Source: Naasia lichenicola
GTDB lineage: Bacteria; Actinomycetota; Actinomycetes; Actinomycetales; Microbacteriaceae
Direction: 5' to 3'
NCBI RefSeq assembly: GCF_004801885.1
Contig: NZ_SSSM01000007.1
Span: 1-57,437 of the forward strand
Length of the DNA stretch: 57,437 bases
Of this stretch, positions 37,028-45,466 are shown one piece after another. The position numbers were made by a program, and so were the translations under genes. Under the pieces are notes generated by a model. That model saw nothing but the letters and a program-made list of their open reading frames with translations. It was not told the DNA's origin and ran no database searches. Position 1 is the stretch's first letter. Each line of letters begins with the position of its first letter.

Positions 37028-38104
37028 ATGACCGTACCGGACGCCGTCGTCGCCACGCCACGCGTGCGCGGACGATCCGCGGGAGGAGGCTTCGGGCGCT
37101 ACCTGCTCGTGCGCTTCCTGCTCATCTTCCCGACCGTGTTCATCCTGGTCACCCTCGTCTTCGTGCTGATGCGGTCGACGGGAGACCCGATCACCGCTGC
37201 CGTCGGAGGCCGCCTGCCCCCCGACGAGCTCGCGGCGCGCATCCACGAGGCGGGCTACGACCGCCCCATCCTCGTGCAGTACTTCGAGTACCTCGGTCAG
37301 ATCCTCCGCGGTGACTTCGGCACCACCATCAGCGACAACCGTCCGATCACCGAGGTCATCGTCACCTTCGGCGCGGCCACCCTCGAGCTCACCTTCTACG
37401 CGCTGATCGTGGCCTTCATCGTCGGCATCCCGCTCGGCATGCTGGCCGCCTACATCCGCGACCGCTGGGGCGATGCGGTCCTGCGAGTCTTCGCCATCCT
37501 CTGCTACGCCACACCCGTCTTCTTCGCCGGACTGCTGCTCAAGCTCGTCTTCGCCGTGCAGCTCGACCTGCTGCCGGCCTTCGGCAGAGCGTCCGTCTCC
37601 TCTGAGCTCGAGATGAAGCTCCTGCCCTCGCCGACGGGCATCTTCCTCATCGACGCGTTCCAGACCGGCAACTCCGAGGTCATCGCCGACGTGCTGCAGC
37701 ACGCGGTCCTCCCCGCCGTCGCGCTCGGCCTGCTGACCGGCGGCATCTTCCTGCGTCTCGTTCGGACTAACGTCATCGGCACCCTCGGCACCGAGTACGT
37801 CGACGCAGCACGCTCGCGCGGCGTCCGTGAGCTCCGGCTCGTCGGGCGGCACGCGTACAAGCCCGCGCTCATCCCGATCATCACCGTGATCGGACTGCAG
37901 ATCGCAGTGCTGCTCGGCGGCGCCGTGCTCACCGAGACGACGTTCGAGTGGAAGGGCCTCGGCTTCCAGCTCGCCCAGTACCTGCAGGCGCGCGACTTCG
38001 TCGCCGTGCAGGGGATCGTCGCGCTGCTGGCGGTCATCGTCGCTGTCACCAACTTCATCGTCGACGTCATAGCCGCCTTCATCGACCCGAGGGTGAGGTA
38101 CTGA
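37028..38104 (+). CDS. ABC transporter permease, OppB/DppB type
   Basis: A 358-aa inner-membrane permease with six helices and the BPD_transp_1 core: GDFGTTISDNRPITEVI after the first helix, and the EAA loop EYVDAARSRGVRELRLVGRHA. It forms the channel with OppC. The ATG at 37028 has no strong Shine-Dalgarno sequence. It is separated from the binding-protein gene by a terminator hairpin and is followed by oppC after 2 nt, so the permease and ATPase genes form a tight unit. Confidence 0.94.
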   Translation: MTVPDAVVATPRVRGRSAGGGFGRYLLVRFLLIFPTVFILVTLVFVLMRSTGDPITAAVGGRLPPDELAARIHEAGYDRPILVQYFEYLGQILRGDFGTTISDNRPITEVIVTFGAATLELTFYALIVAFIVGIPLGMLAAYIRDRWGDAVLRVFAILCYATPVFFAGLLLKLVFAVQLDLLPAFGRASVSSELEMKLLPSPTGIFLIDAFQTGNSEVIADVLQHAVLPAVALGLLTGGIFLRLVRTNVIGTLGTEYVDAARSRGVRELRLVGRHAYKPALIPIITVIGLQIAVLLGGAVLTETTFEWKGLGFQLAQYLQARDFVAVQGIVALLAVIVAVTNFIVDVIAAFIDPRVRY

Positions 38105-38106
38105 CC

Positions 38107-39168
38107 GTGACAACGACACCCGCCCCGGCACCCACCACGGCACCCACCACGGTCAGCCGCCGCCGGCTGATCGATCGCATCCCTGTCGTGCACCAGGTGC
38201 GCCAGAGCTACGGCGTGCAGCGGTTCATGCTCGTCACCGGCCTGATCCTGACGCTCGTCTTCGTGATCCTGGCGATCTTCGCCCCGCTGATCGCGCCGTA
38301 CGGCTACGCACAGCTGCGGGATGACAGTGGCGCGTTCGGCGCCCAGGAGGAGCCGAGCGCCCAGCACCTCTGGGGCACGACCGTCGGCGGCTACGACGTG
38401 CTGTCCCGAGTGATCTGGGGAGCGCAGACCGGCCTGTTCGTGATCGTCGTGGCCGTCGTGCTGTCCATCTTCCTCGGAGTGCTCCTCGGCCTGATCTCCG
38501 GCTACCTCGGAGGCTGGCTCGACCGGGTGCTGGTGGTGATCGCGGATGCGATCTACGCCTTCCCGTCGCTGCTGCTCGCGATCGTGATGGCCATCGTGCT
38601 CTCCGGCGGGCAGTCCGGCCTGGTCCCGGGCGTCTTTGCCGCCGCCATCTCGCTCACGGTCGTGTACATCCCGCAGTACTTTCGGGTCATCCGCGCCGAG
38701 ACCACGCGGATCAAGAACGAGGCCTTCGTGGAATCCGCCCGGGTCATCGGGGCGAGCACACCGCGGATCATGTTCAAGCACGTTCTCCGCAACGCCACGC
38801 GCACCCTGCCGCTGATCTTCACGCTGAACTCGTCCGAGGCCATCCTCACGCTGGCCGGCCTCGGCTTCCTCGGCTTCGGCATCGAGCCGAGCTCCGCCGC
38901 GGAGTGGGGCTACGACCTCAACAAGGCGATCTCCGACGTCACCAGCGGAATCTGGTGGACCGCGCTGTTCCCCGGCCTCGCGATCGTCTTCGTCGTGCTC
39001 GGCATCACCCTCGTGGGGGAGAGCCTGAATGACCTCGCCGACCCGCGGCTGCGTGGTCGCCGCTCGGTCGCTGCCAGCGCCGGACTCACCGCCCAGACCT
39101 CCGTCACCGCAGGCGGCGTGATCGACCCGCCCGGCGGGCTGACAGGACTCGAGGAGCCAGAACGATGA
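38107..39168 (+). CDS. ABC transporter permease, OppC/DppC type
   Basis: A 353-aa permease. An N-terminal Thr/Pro-rich cytoplasmic stretch (PAPAPTTAPTT) precedes helix 1, then six helices with the OppC hallmarks HLWGTTVGGYDVLSRVIWG and EAA loop ESARVIGASTPRIMFKHVL. The GTG at 38107 is two bases after the oppB stop. The stop overlaps the ATPase start (ATGA). A Ser/Ala/Gly-rich C-terminal tail of ~35 residues is longer than usual. Confidence 0.94.
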   Translation: MTTTPAPAPTTAPTTVSRRRLIDRIPVVHQVRQSYGVQRFMLVTGLILTLVFVILAIFAPLIAPYGYAQLRDDSGAFGAQEEPSAQHLWGTTVGGYDVLSRVIWGAQTGLFVIVVAVVLSIFLGVLLGLISGYLGGWLDRVLVVIADAIYAFPSLLLAIVMAIVLSGGQSGLVPGVFAAAISLTVVYIPQYFRVIRAETTRIKNEAFVESARVIGASTPRIMFKHVLRNATRTLPLIFTLNSSEAILTLAGLGFLGFGIEPSSAAEWGYDLNKAISDVTSGIWWTALFPGLAIVFVVLGITLVGESLNDLADPRLRGRRSVAASAGLTAQTSVTAGGVIDPPGGLTGLEEPER

Positions 39169-40850
39169 GCGTCGCTGACATCAAGGACCTCGTGGTCTCG
39201 TTCGCGTCCGACCACGGCGCGGTGAAGGCCGTCGACGGCGTGAGCCTCACGGTCGAGAAGGGCGAGGTGCTCGCCATCGTCGGCGAGAGCGGCAGCGGCA
39301 AGACGGTGACCGCCAAGACCATCCTCGGCCTCCTGCCCGAGACCGCCACCGCATCGGGCGCGGTCGTGCTGACCCGATCGACCGGTGGCGACGTCGACGT
39401 GGTCACCCTGTCCAGGTCCCAGCTGCGCGAGGTGCGCGGCACCGACGTCGCGATGATCTTCCAGGAGCCGTCCACGGCGCTGAATCCCGTCTTCACGGTG
39501 GGCTGGCAGATCGCGGAGGGCCTGCGCGCCCATGAGCGCGTGTCGGGCGCGGCCGCCAAGGCGAAGGCCATCGACATCCTCCGCCAGGTCGGCATCCCCG
39601 ATCCGGAGACCCGCGTCAACTACTACCCGCACCAGTTCTCGGGCGGACAGAAGCAGCGCATCGTCATCGCGATGGCGCTCGTGCTGCGCCCCGGCCTCAT
39701 CGTCGCGGACGAGCCGACGACCGCACTCGACGTCACCGTGCAGGCCGAGATCCTCGACCTGCTCCGCAGCCTACGCGACGACTACGGCACGGCGATCGTG
39801 CTGATCACGCACAACATGGGCGTCGTCGCCGACCTCTCCGACCGGGTCGCCGTGATGTACCAGGGCAAGGTGGTCGAGCAGGCCCGCACCCGCGAGCTGT
39901 TCGCCAACCCGCAGGCGCAGTACACCCGCGACCTGCTCGCGGCAGTGCCCTACGTCGGGCAGGGACGCGCAGGAGCAGCTGCCCGCCTCAGCGGCCGAGC
40001 TGTCGGAGCGGCCGCCCCGCTGGTGAAGGCGACCGACCTCGTGATCGAGTACCCCGGCCGGCTCGGCCGCGGTGGATTCCGGGCCGTCGACGGCGTGAGC
40101 TTCAGCATCGGAGCAGGAGAGGTTCTCGGACTGGTCGGCGAGAGCGGATCGGGCAAGACCACCATCGGGCGCTCGATCGCAGGGCTCACCAAGGCCACCG
40201 GTGGATCGCTGGACGTCCTCGGCACCGAGATGGTCGGCTTCAAGGAGCGCGAGTTCCGCAAGCACCGTGTCGACATCGGCTTCGTCTTCCAGGATCCGGC
40301 CTCGAGCTTCAACCCGCTGCTGACGATCGCGCAGTGCGTGGCCGAGCCGCTCATCGTGCACAGGCGCGCGGGGGACGTGGCGTCCGCTCGCGGGCGGGTC
40401 GACGAGCTGCTCGAGGCGGTCCAGCTGCCGCGCTCCTACGGTGATCGCTATCCGCATGAGCTCAGCGGCGGTCAGCGGCAGCGCGCGAGCCTCGCTCGAG
40501 CGCTGGCGCTGCAGCCCAAGCTGCTGATCGCCGACGAGCCCACGTCCGCCCTCGACGTCTCCGTGCAAGCACGGGTGCTCGAGCTGTTCGCGGAGCTGCA
40601 GTCGGAGTTCGGCTTCGCCTGCCTGTTCATCAGCCACGACCTCGCAGTCGTCGACATCCTCGCCGACCGGATCGCGGTGCTCTACAAGGGCAAGCTCGTC
40701 GAGGAGGGAACGGGAGCAGAGGTGCTCGGTGATCCGAAGCACCCGTACACCCAGCGCCTGCTCGCCTCGCTTCCCGTTCCCGACCCGGTCGCGCAGGCCG
40801 AGCGCCGAGAGCTGCTGCGCGCCCTCCGCGCAGCCGACCCGGTCGGCTGA
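39165..40850 (+). CDS. Fused OppD-OppF double ATPase
   Basis: A 561-aa protein with two complete ABC ATPase domains. Domain 1 (1-265): Walker A GESGSGKT, signature FSGGQKQR, Walker B IVADEPTTALD. Domain 2 (285-555): Walker A GESGSGKT, signature LSGGQRQR, Walker B LIADEPTSALD. Each is followed by the peptide-transporter C-terminal stretch (AQYTRDLLAAVP, HPYTQRLLASLP). The single chain therefore supplies both nucleotide-binding sites for OppBC. Such fusions are common in Actinobacteria and Rhizobiales. The ATG overlaps the oppC stop. Confidence 0.95.
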   Translation: MSVADIKDLVVSFASDHGAVKAVDGVSLTVEKGEVLAIVGESGSGKTVTAKTILGLLPETATASGAVVLTRSTGGDVDVVTLSRSQLREVRGTDVAMIFQEPSTALNPVFTVGWQIAEGLRAHERVSGAAAKAKAIDILRQVGIPDPETRVNYYPHQFSGGQKQRIVIAMALVLRPGLIVADEPTTALDVTVQAEILDLLRSLRDDYGTAIVLITHNMGVVADLSDRVAVMYQGKVVEQARTRELFANPQAQYTRDLLAAVPYVGQGRAGAAARLSGRAVGAAAPLVKATDLVIEYPGRLGRGGFRAVDGVSFSIGAGEVLGLVGESGSGKTTIGRSIAGLTKATGGSLDVLGTEMVGFKEREFRKHRVDIGFVFQDPASSFNPLLTIAQCVAEPLIVHRRAGDVASARGRVDELLEAVQLPRSYGDRYPHELSGGQRQRASLARALALQPKLLIADEPTSALDVSVQARVLELFAELQSEFGFACLFISHDLAVVDILADRIAVLYKGKLVEEGTGAEVLGDPKHPYTQRLLASLPVPDPVAQAERRELLRALRAADPVG

Positions 40851-40894
40851 CCGCGTGATCTGACCGCGTGACCTGACCGCGTGACCTGACCGCC
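40849..40894. repeat. 13-bp tandem repeat over the oppDF stop codon
   Basis: TGACCGCGTGA[T/C]C is repeated 3.5 times in direct order, the first TGA being the stop codon of the fused ATPase. The unit carries its own TGA, so changes in copy number leave the protein end unchanged. Confidence 0.85.
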
Positions 40895-40914
40895 GCACTC
40901 CGTTCCGCCCCTTC

Positions 40915-41018
40915 CACGGATCAGGCGATCTTCACGGTTCAGGCGATTCTGCGATTTCGATCACGGATCAGGCGAAAATCACCTGAACCGTGGTCGAAAG
41001 CCTGAACCGTGAAGATGA
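40915..41018. repeat. Phased word array, family D (CACGG[T/A]TCAGGCGA)
   Basis: Forward words start at 40915, 40933 and 40962; inverted words CCTGAACCGTG at 40982 and 41001 (19 bp apart). The first two forward words are 18 bp apart. Outer parts ATCTTCACGGTTCAGGC and GCCTGAACCGTGAAGAT are complementary. It lies in the 257-bp gap between the fused ATPase and the next ATPase gene; nothing else is seen there. Confidence 0.8.
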
Positions 41019-41107
41019 GTCACCCTTAAGGATGATTCTGGGCGTGATGAGGGCATTCATTCCGTCATCTGGCAAACGCCAAGGTGCGCAGCAGAGAGAA
41101 TGGATCA

Positions 41108-42229
41108 ATGACCGCTCGCGATGACCTCGTCGTCTCCGCCAGCGACGTCACCATCGAGTACGCGGGCGGCCGGGGGCGTGCTCGACATCGCGCGATCGAC
41201 GGCGTGACCTTCGACATCGCCCGCGGCGAGCTGCTCGGCCTCGTCGGCGAGACGGGATCGGGCAAGAGCACCCTCGCCCGGACCATCGCCGGATACACCG
41301 CGCGCGGACTCGGATCCAAGGGCGCCGCACGGATGGGCATCCCGCTCGACGACATGGCCGACGTGGTCGGCGGCTCGCTCGAGGTGCTCGGGGTGAAGCT
41401 GCGATCCATGCGGATGCGCGATCGATACCGGATCACCTTCGATGTCGGCTACCTGCCCCAGGGCGCCGGTCGGATGCTGATGCCCGGCTACACGATCGCC
41501 GAGAACGTGGGGGAGCCGCTGCTGGCCCGCGACCGGCACTTCGATCGCCGCGAGCTCGGTGTGCGCGTGGCGGAGCTCATCGACGCCGTCCAGCTGCCGC
41601 TCGGGGTGATGGACCGCTACCCGCACGAGCTGTCGAGCGGACAGCGGCAGCGGGTCGCGATCGCGAAGTCGCTCATCCTCGAGCCCCTGCTCTGGGTGGC
41701 TGACGAGCCGACCGCAGGCGTCGACGTGACCGTGCGCGGCCCGGTGCTCGACACCATCCTCGAGGTGCAGAGCGACCATGAGTTCTCGGCGCTGATCATC
41801 AGCCACGACGCCGCCGTCACCGCTCGGCTCACCGACCGCGTCGCCGTGCTGCAGGGCGGTGGCCTCGTGGGTCTCGGCCGCCTCGAAGACGTGCTGACCC
41901 GCCCGATCCACCCCTACGTGCGCGGACTCGCCATCGAGTACGAGCTCACCACCGGCCCGATCACTCTGCCCGACCTCCCGCTCGCGACCGGAGCGATCCC
42001 TGTGGTGCGCGCGCAGCCTGCGGAGCCGACGGCCGAGACGGGGGGAGCGGTCGAGGACGACTTCGAGGACGAGGACGACGTGTCCGATCCAGCCGACGCG
42101 GATGCCGCGGCCGACGGTTCGGCCGACCGCGACGAGCCCGCACCGCCCGTCGAGCGAACCGGGGATGCCGAGGCGGACTCGGACGACGAGGCTTCCGCAG
42201 GTCCCACATCGGAGGAGGCGCCACGATGA
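41108..42229 (+). CDS. OppF-like ABC ATPase with acidic C-terminal tail
   Basis: A 373-aa protein. Residues 1-285 are a peptide-type ABC ATPase: Walker A GETGSGKS, signature LSSGQRQR, Walker B LLWVADEPTAGVD, H-loop IISHD, and HPYVRGLAIEY. The last ~80 residues are an Asp/Glu-rich low-complexity tail (DDFEDEDDVSDPADAD...), unusual for this family. It is a third ATPase beside a transporter that already has two fused sites, so it may serve another permease pair or act regulatorily. ATG 41108 is used; GTG 41084 is an alternative. It overlaps the dehydrogenase gene by ATGA. Confidence 0.88.
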   Translation: MTARDDLVVSASDVTIEYAGGRGRARHRAIDGVTFDIARGELLGLVGETGSGKSTLARTIAGYTARGLGSKGAARMGIPLDDMADVVGGSLEVLGVKLRSMRMRDRYRITFDVGYLPQGAGRMLMPGYTIAENVGEPLLARDRHFDRRELGVRVAELIDAVQLPLGVMDRYPHELSSGQRQRVAIAKSLILEPLLWVADEPTAGVDVTVRGPVLDTILEVQSDHEFSALIISHDAAVTARLTDRVAVLQGGGLVGLGRLEDVLTRPIHPYVRGLAIEYELTTGPITLPDLPLATGAIPVVRAQPAEPTAETGGAVEDDFEDEDDVSDPADADAAADGSADRDEPAPPVERTGDAEADSDDEASAGPTSEEAPR

Positions 42230-43230
42230 CCCGCAGCGATCGGTTCGCCCACCAGGCAGTCACCGGCGAGGCGAAGACCCTGCCCGACGAGCAGCGCCCA
42301 GCTGTCGGACCGATCGCGCTCCTCCCCGCCGCGAAGGCGGAGAGCCGGTTCGTGGATGCGGTCAGCGATGCAGGAGGCGAGATCGGCGAGCTCGGTTCGG
42401 ACACTCGCGCCGTGGTGTGGCTCGCCAACGACCATCCCGAGGCTCTCGTCGAGGTGCTCGAGCAGCACCCGCAGATCCAGTGGGTTCAGCTGCCGTGGGC
42501 CGGAGTGGACGCGTTCGCGGATGCACTCAGCAGCCACGATCGGGCCGACCTGCTGTGGACCAGCGCGAAGGGGGCCTATGCCCAGCCGGTCGCCGAGCAC
42601 GCCCTCGCTCTCGCCTTGGCCGGACTCCGCTCGCTGTCTCTGCGCGCACGCGCCACGAGCTGGGGCGAGAAGATCGGGGAGTCGCTCTATGGCGCCTCGG
42701 TGACGATCGTCGGCGCCGGTGGTATCGCGATCGAGCTGATTAGGCTGCTCCAGCCGTTCTCCGCCGAGGTCACCATCGTGCGTCGCAGCGCGGGCGAGGT
42801 GAGCGGGGCGTTCCGCACCGTCACCTCGGATCGGCTGGACGACGTGCTTCCTGAAACGGACGTGCTCATCCTCGCCGCGGCGAGCACGGGGGAGACCCGG
42901 CACCTCATCGATGCGCGTCGCCTGTCACTGCTGAAGCCGAGCGCGGTCCTGGTGAACATCGCCCGCGGCCCCCTTGTGGACACCGACGCGCTGCTCGACG
43001 CGCTCCAGGATGAGCGGCTGCTCGCGGCAGGCCTCGACGTCACCGACCCCGAGCCGCTTCCCGAGGGCCATCCGCTCTGGACGGAGCCCCGCGCTCTCAT
43101 CACGCCGCATTCTGCAGATACCCCGGAAATGATCGCGCCGCTGCTGGCTGAACGCGTCCGTGCGAACGTCGAGGCCTTCGTGTCCACCGGCCGCTTCATC
43201 GGAATCGTCGATCCGAAGTCCGGCTACTAG
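42226..43230 (+). CDS. D-isomer 2-hydroxyacid dehydrogenase family protein
   Basis: A 334-aa NAD(P)-dependent oxidoreductase. The Rossmann motif reads GAGGIAIELIRLL near residue 165 (GxGxxxxxxI variant), the catalytic Arg is in VNIARGPLVDTDAL, Glu is in the DPEPLPEGHPLW region and His is in ITPHSADTP. The substrate (2-keto acid versus glyoxylate-type) cannot be told. The ATG overlaps the stop of the OppF-like gene, so the enzyme is co-translated with an importer-type ATPase and may process an imported compound. That link is inference. Confidence 0.9.
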   Translation: MTRSDRFAHQAVTGEAKTLPDEQRPAVGPIALLPAAKAESRFVDAVSDAGGEIGELGSDTRAVVWLANDHPEALVEVLEQHPQIQWVQLPWAGVDAFADALSSHDRADLLWTSAKGAYAQPVAEHALALALAGLRSLSLRARATSWGEKIGESLYGASVTIVGAGGIAIELIRLLQPFSAEVTIVRRSAGEVSGAFRTVTSDRLDDVLPETDVLILAAASTGETRHLIDARRLSLLKPSAVLVNIARGPLVDTDALLDALQDERLLAAGLDVTDPEPLPEGHPLWTEPRALITPHSADTPEMIAPLLAERVRANVEAFVSTGRFIGIVDPKSGY

Positions 43231-43421
43231 CGCGCAACCGCCTTGTGCACCATCGATCCCGTACATTCGGCCCGAATCAGGGGTTTTGTTTGTCGGTAAG
43301 GCTCGGTCATCAGGTTCCTGAGGAGTCTGACGCATCTCGCCGAACTCCCGATGCGACCGTCGGCAGCCGACGCCAGATGCCGCCACGCCTCGTCGCGTTC
43401 GGCGGGCGCGCTCGGGTTTGC

Positions 43422-43427
43422 TAAAGT
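43422..43427 (+). promoter_or_regulatory. -10 box of the tRNA-Asn gene
   Basis: TAAAGT is placed 20 bp before the mature tRNA 5' end, giving a predicted start a few bases upstream of the tRNA. The 217-bp gap before the tRNA holds no other recognisable feature. Confidence 0.45.
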
Positions 43428-43447
43428 GGACGAGCTTCACACGCCAT

Positions 43448-43520
43448 TCCTCGATAGCTCAATTGGCAGAGCAGCCGGCTGTTAACCGGCAGGTTCTTGG
43501 TTCGAGTCCAAGTCGGGGAG
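43448..43520 (+). tRNA. tRNA-Asn (GTT anticodon)
   Basis: 73 nt fold fully into a cloverleaf. The acceptor TCCTCGA/TCGGGGA has one T-G pair, the D stem is GCTC/GAGC, the anticodon stem is GCCGG/CCGGC with loop CTGTTAA (anticodon GTT at 43481-43483), and the T stem is CTTGG/CCAAG with loop TTCGAGT. The discriminator base is G. CCA is not encoded (the next bases are CAA). Confidence 0.97.
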
Positions 43521-43555
43521 CAACTGCTCCACTACTCGTCGGCGAGGTGAATCGG

Positions 43556-44476
43556 GTGCCCGCAGGTCTGGCCAGGCTCGACCTGAACCTGCTGGTCTCG
43601 CTCGATGCCCTGCTGACCGAGCGCAGCGTCACCCGGGCCGCCGGAAAGCTCGGACTCAGCCAGCCGGCGCTGAGCGCCTCCCTGGCCCGTCTCCGTTTGC
43701 ACTTCGCGGACGAGATCCTCGCCCGCGACGGAAACAGCTACCGCCTCACCCCTCTCGCGGTCCGCCTCGCCGAGCAGACCTCGTCGGCCCTCGACGCTGC
43801 GCGCAAGGTCTTCGCCAATGAGGCGCTCTTCGATCCGCGCACATCCACGCGCGAATTCAGCATCTACGGCTCGGATTTCGGCATCGCCGACGTCGGCAGC
43901 GCCGTCACCGCGGTCGCCGCCGATCAGGCCCCGGGTGTGCGGTTCCGCTTCATGCATCACACTCCCGCCATCGTCGACGACGCGCAGGTCTCGCTGCGCA
44001 CCGTCGACGGGATGCTGCTGCCGCGCGGGTTCATCACCGGCTTCCCCTTCGTGGACATCTACCAGGACGAATGGGTGTGTCTGGTCGCGGCCGAGAACGA
44101 GCAGGTGGGGGATGTGCTCACCCCGCAGAATCTCGCCGAGCTGCCGTGGGTGTACACCTATCACAGCCGCAGCGTGTCGCTCGCGGCTGCCCGTCAGCTC
44201 CAGGAGCTCGGCATCGAGCCGATCGTCGACTGCGTCGTCGAGGGGTTCCTGACGCTGCCGTTCTTCATCGCGGGGACGAACCGGCTCGGACTCGTCCAGT
44301 CACGCATGGCCGACCGGATGCTCGCGATGGGCGACCTGCGCATCGTCGCCCTTCCCTTCGATCCGCCGACGATCGACGGAGCGCTGTGGTGGCACCCGAT
44401 GCACAGCGAGGACCCCGGTCACCAGTGGATGCGCGACGTCTTCCTCGCCGCATCCCGTCTCGTCACCGCCGGCTGA
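43556..44476 (+). CDS. LysR family transcriptional regulator
   Basis: A 306-aa LysR regulator of the NodD/LinR-like branch. The HTH is clear (LDLNLLVSLDALLTERSVTRAAGKLGLSQ...), followed by a substrate-binding domain with AELPWVYTYHSRSV and a late GALWWHPMHSEDPGHQWMR typical of this branch. The GTG at 43556 with GAGG 8 nt upstream is preferred. The frame is open into the tRNA, but those codons are not protein. It begins only 35 bp after tRNA-Asn and may be partly transcribed from its promoter. No divergent target gene is present. Confidence 0.92.
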   Translation: MPAGLARLDLNLLVSLDALLTERSVTRAAGKLGLSQPALSASLARLRLHFADEILARDGNSYRLTPLAVRLAEQTSSALDAARKVFANEALFDPRTSTREFSIYGSDFGIADVGSAVTAVAADQAPGVRFRFMHHTPAIVDDAQVSLRTVDGMLLPRGFITGFPFVDIYQDEWVCLVAAENEQVGDVLTPQNLAELPWVYTYHSRSVSLAAARQLQELGIEPIVDCVVEGFLTLPFFIAGTNRLGLVQSRMADRMLAMGDLRIVALPFDPPTIDGALWWHPMHSEDPGHQWMRDVFLAASRLVTAG

Positions 44477-44504
44477 GCCGCGGTACATCTCCGAGCCCAG
44501 ACGG

Positions 44505-44870
44505 TCAGAGGTGCAGCGTGGGTGTGATGGCGCCCTCCGCCGCGGTCACCTCGTGGTGACGGACCGTGGTCTCCCGCGCCACCAGGTATCTGTCGTCGTC
44601 GGGATAGAAGACAGCCGTCGTCACGTCTTCGCCCGCAAACGCCTCGATGGCCTCGACGCTCGTCCAGAACGAGACGGTGGTCACCCGCGTGCGGCCGTCG
44701 GGCTCATCGGTGAACATGGCGAAGGCGCCGAGGTTGCCGGGAGTGGCGCGATAGTCGCGCATCCCGGTCCGCTCCAGATACGCGGCGTAGACCTCGCGGT
44801 CCGAACTGCGGATCCAGCCCACCCAGGTTCGGACGATCGAGCCTGGCTCGATATCGAGTAGTTCGGCCAC
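44505..44870 (-). CDS. Small antibiotic-monooxygenase-like (dimeric alpha/beta barrel) protein
   Basis: A 121-aa protein with a ferredoxin-like pattern: a first strand IVRTWVGWIRSSDREVYAAYLERTG, a middle strand GAFAMFTDEPDGRTRVTTVSFWTSVEAIEAFAGED, and a C-terminal strand with VARETTVRHHEV. This is the layout of the ABM-like dimeric alpha/beta barrel. No catalytic residues are diagnostic, so enzyme activity is not assumed. It is transcribed opposite to the LysR gene upstream. Confidence 0.6.
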   Translation of the reverse strand: MAELLDIEPGSIVRTWVGWIRSSDREVYAAYLERTGMRDYRATPGNLGAFAMFTDEPDGRTRVTTVSFWTSVEAIEAFAGEDVTTAVFYPDDDRYLVARETTVRHHEVTAAEGAITPTLHL

Positions 44871-44962
44871 GATTCCCCCGTCGTCGTCGCTGGGCTGGTG
44901 GGCTCAGTCTGTCGGCCGCGTCGCGTGAGCGCCAGGGGGTCGCCGGGCCACTCAGGAAAGGT

Positions 44963-45427
44963 TCAGGCGCACGAAACGCATCGGTCCGCCCACGGACGCG
45001 CCTCAAGACGTGCAACGGCTATGGGGGCGAAACAGGCGGCGCAGATGCCGAAGCCGCCCTGCCTGATGCGTTCTTGCGCACGGTCGATCTCGACGAGTCG
45101 CAGCTCGTTGGACCGACGCAGCGCATCCGCCTGCGAACGCTCGAAGGCGAGCGTCGCCCCCTCAGGGTCGTGCTCGTCGTCGTTGTTCGACCCCTGTCGA
45201 GCTTCGACGATGTCGGCGATGTCCGCACCGAGGCTTGCCAGCATGCGCCGTGCGGAGGCGGCCTCGCGGGCGAGAGCCGCTCGGAAGCCAGCAAGCTCGC
45301 GAGGGGTGAAGCGGGCGGCGGGATCGACAGCGAGATCGGCTCCAGAATCCACGGCGGACTCATCGTCGGTGCGATCGTCGGTGCCATCAACAGAGGGATC
45401 TTCGGTGTCGTCGTCGGTGCCGTTCAA
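44963..45427 (-). CDS. TraR/DksA family zinc-finger protein
   Basis: A 154-aa protein. The N-terminal ~45 residues are acidic, Asp/Thr-rich (DDDTEDPSVDGTDD), followed by a helical region and a DksA-type C4 zinc finger (ICAACF ... CVSCA) at the C-terminus with RLVEIDRAQERI and GGFGIC ahead of it. The family binds RNA polymerase in the secondary channel. The TTG at 45427, directly after AGGAGGACGGA, is a strong start; the frame extends much further upstream only opposite the kinase gene. It is divergent from the histidine kinase at 45467 (39 bp apart). Confidence 0.87.
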   Translation of the reverse strand: MNGTDDDTEDPSVDGTDDRTDDESAVDSGADLAVDPAARFTPRELAGFRAALAREAASARRMLASLGADIADIVEARQGSNNDDEHDPEGATLAFERSQADALRRSNELRLVEIDRAQERIRQGGFGICAACFAPIAVARLEARPWADRCVSCA

Positions 45428-45453
45428 TCCGTCCTCCTCGCTCGGCGTGCTCC

Positions 45454-45459
45454 TAGACT
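45454..45459 (+). promoter_or_regulatory. -10 box of the orphan kinase (leaderless)
   Basis: TAGACT ends 7 nt before the ATG at 45467, in the 39-bp region divergent to the DksA-like gene. Confidence 0.5.
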
Positions 45460-45466
45460 GACACGC

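Noticed and set aside
25932-43520. A 17.5-kb integrated island bounded by the tRNA-Asn copies
   Set aside because: The interval contains dnaG, dgt, dus and normal operons, no integrase and no change in composition. The fragment is better seen as an isolated scar.
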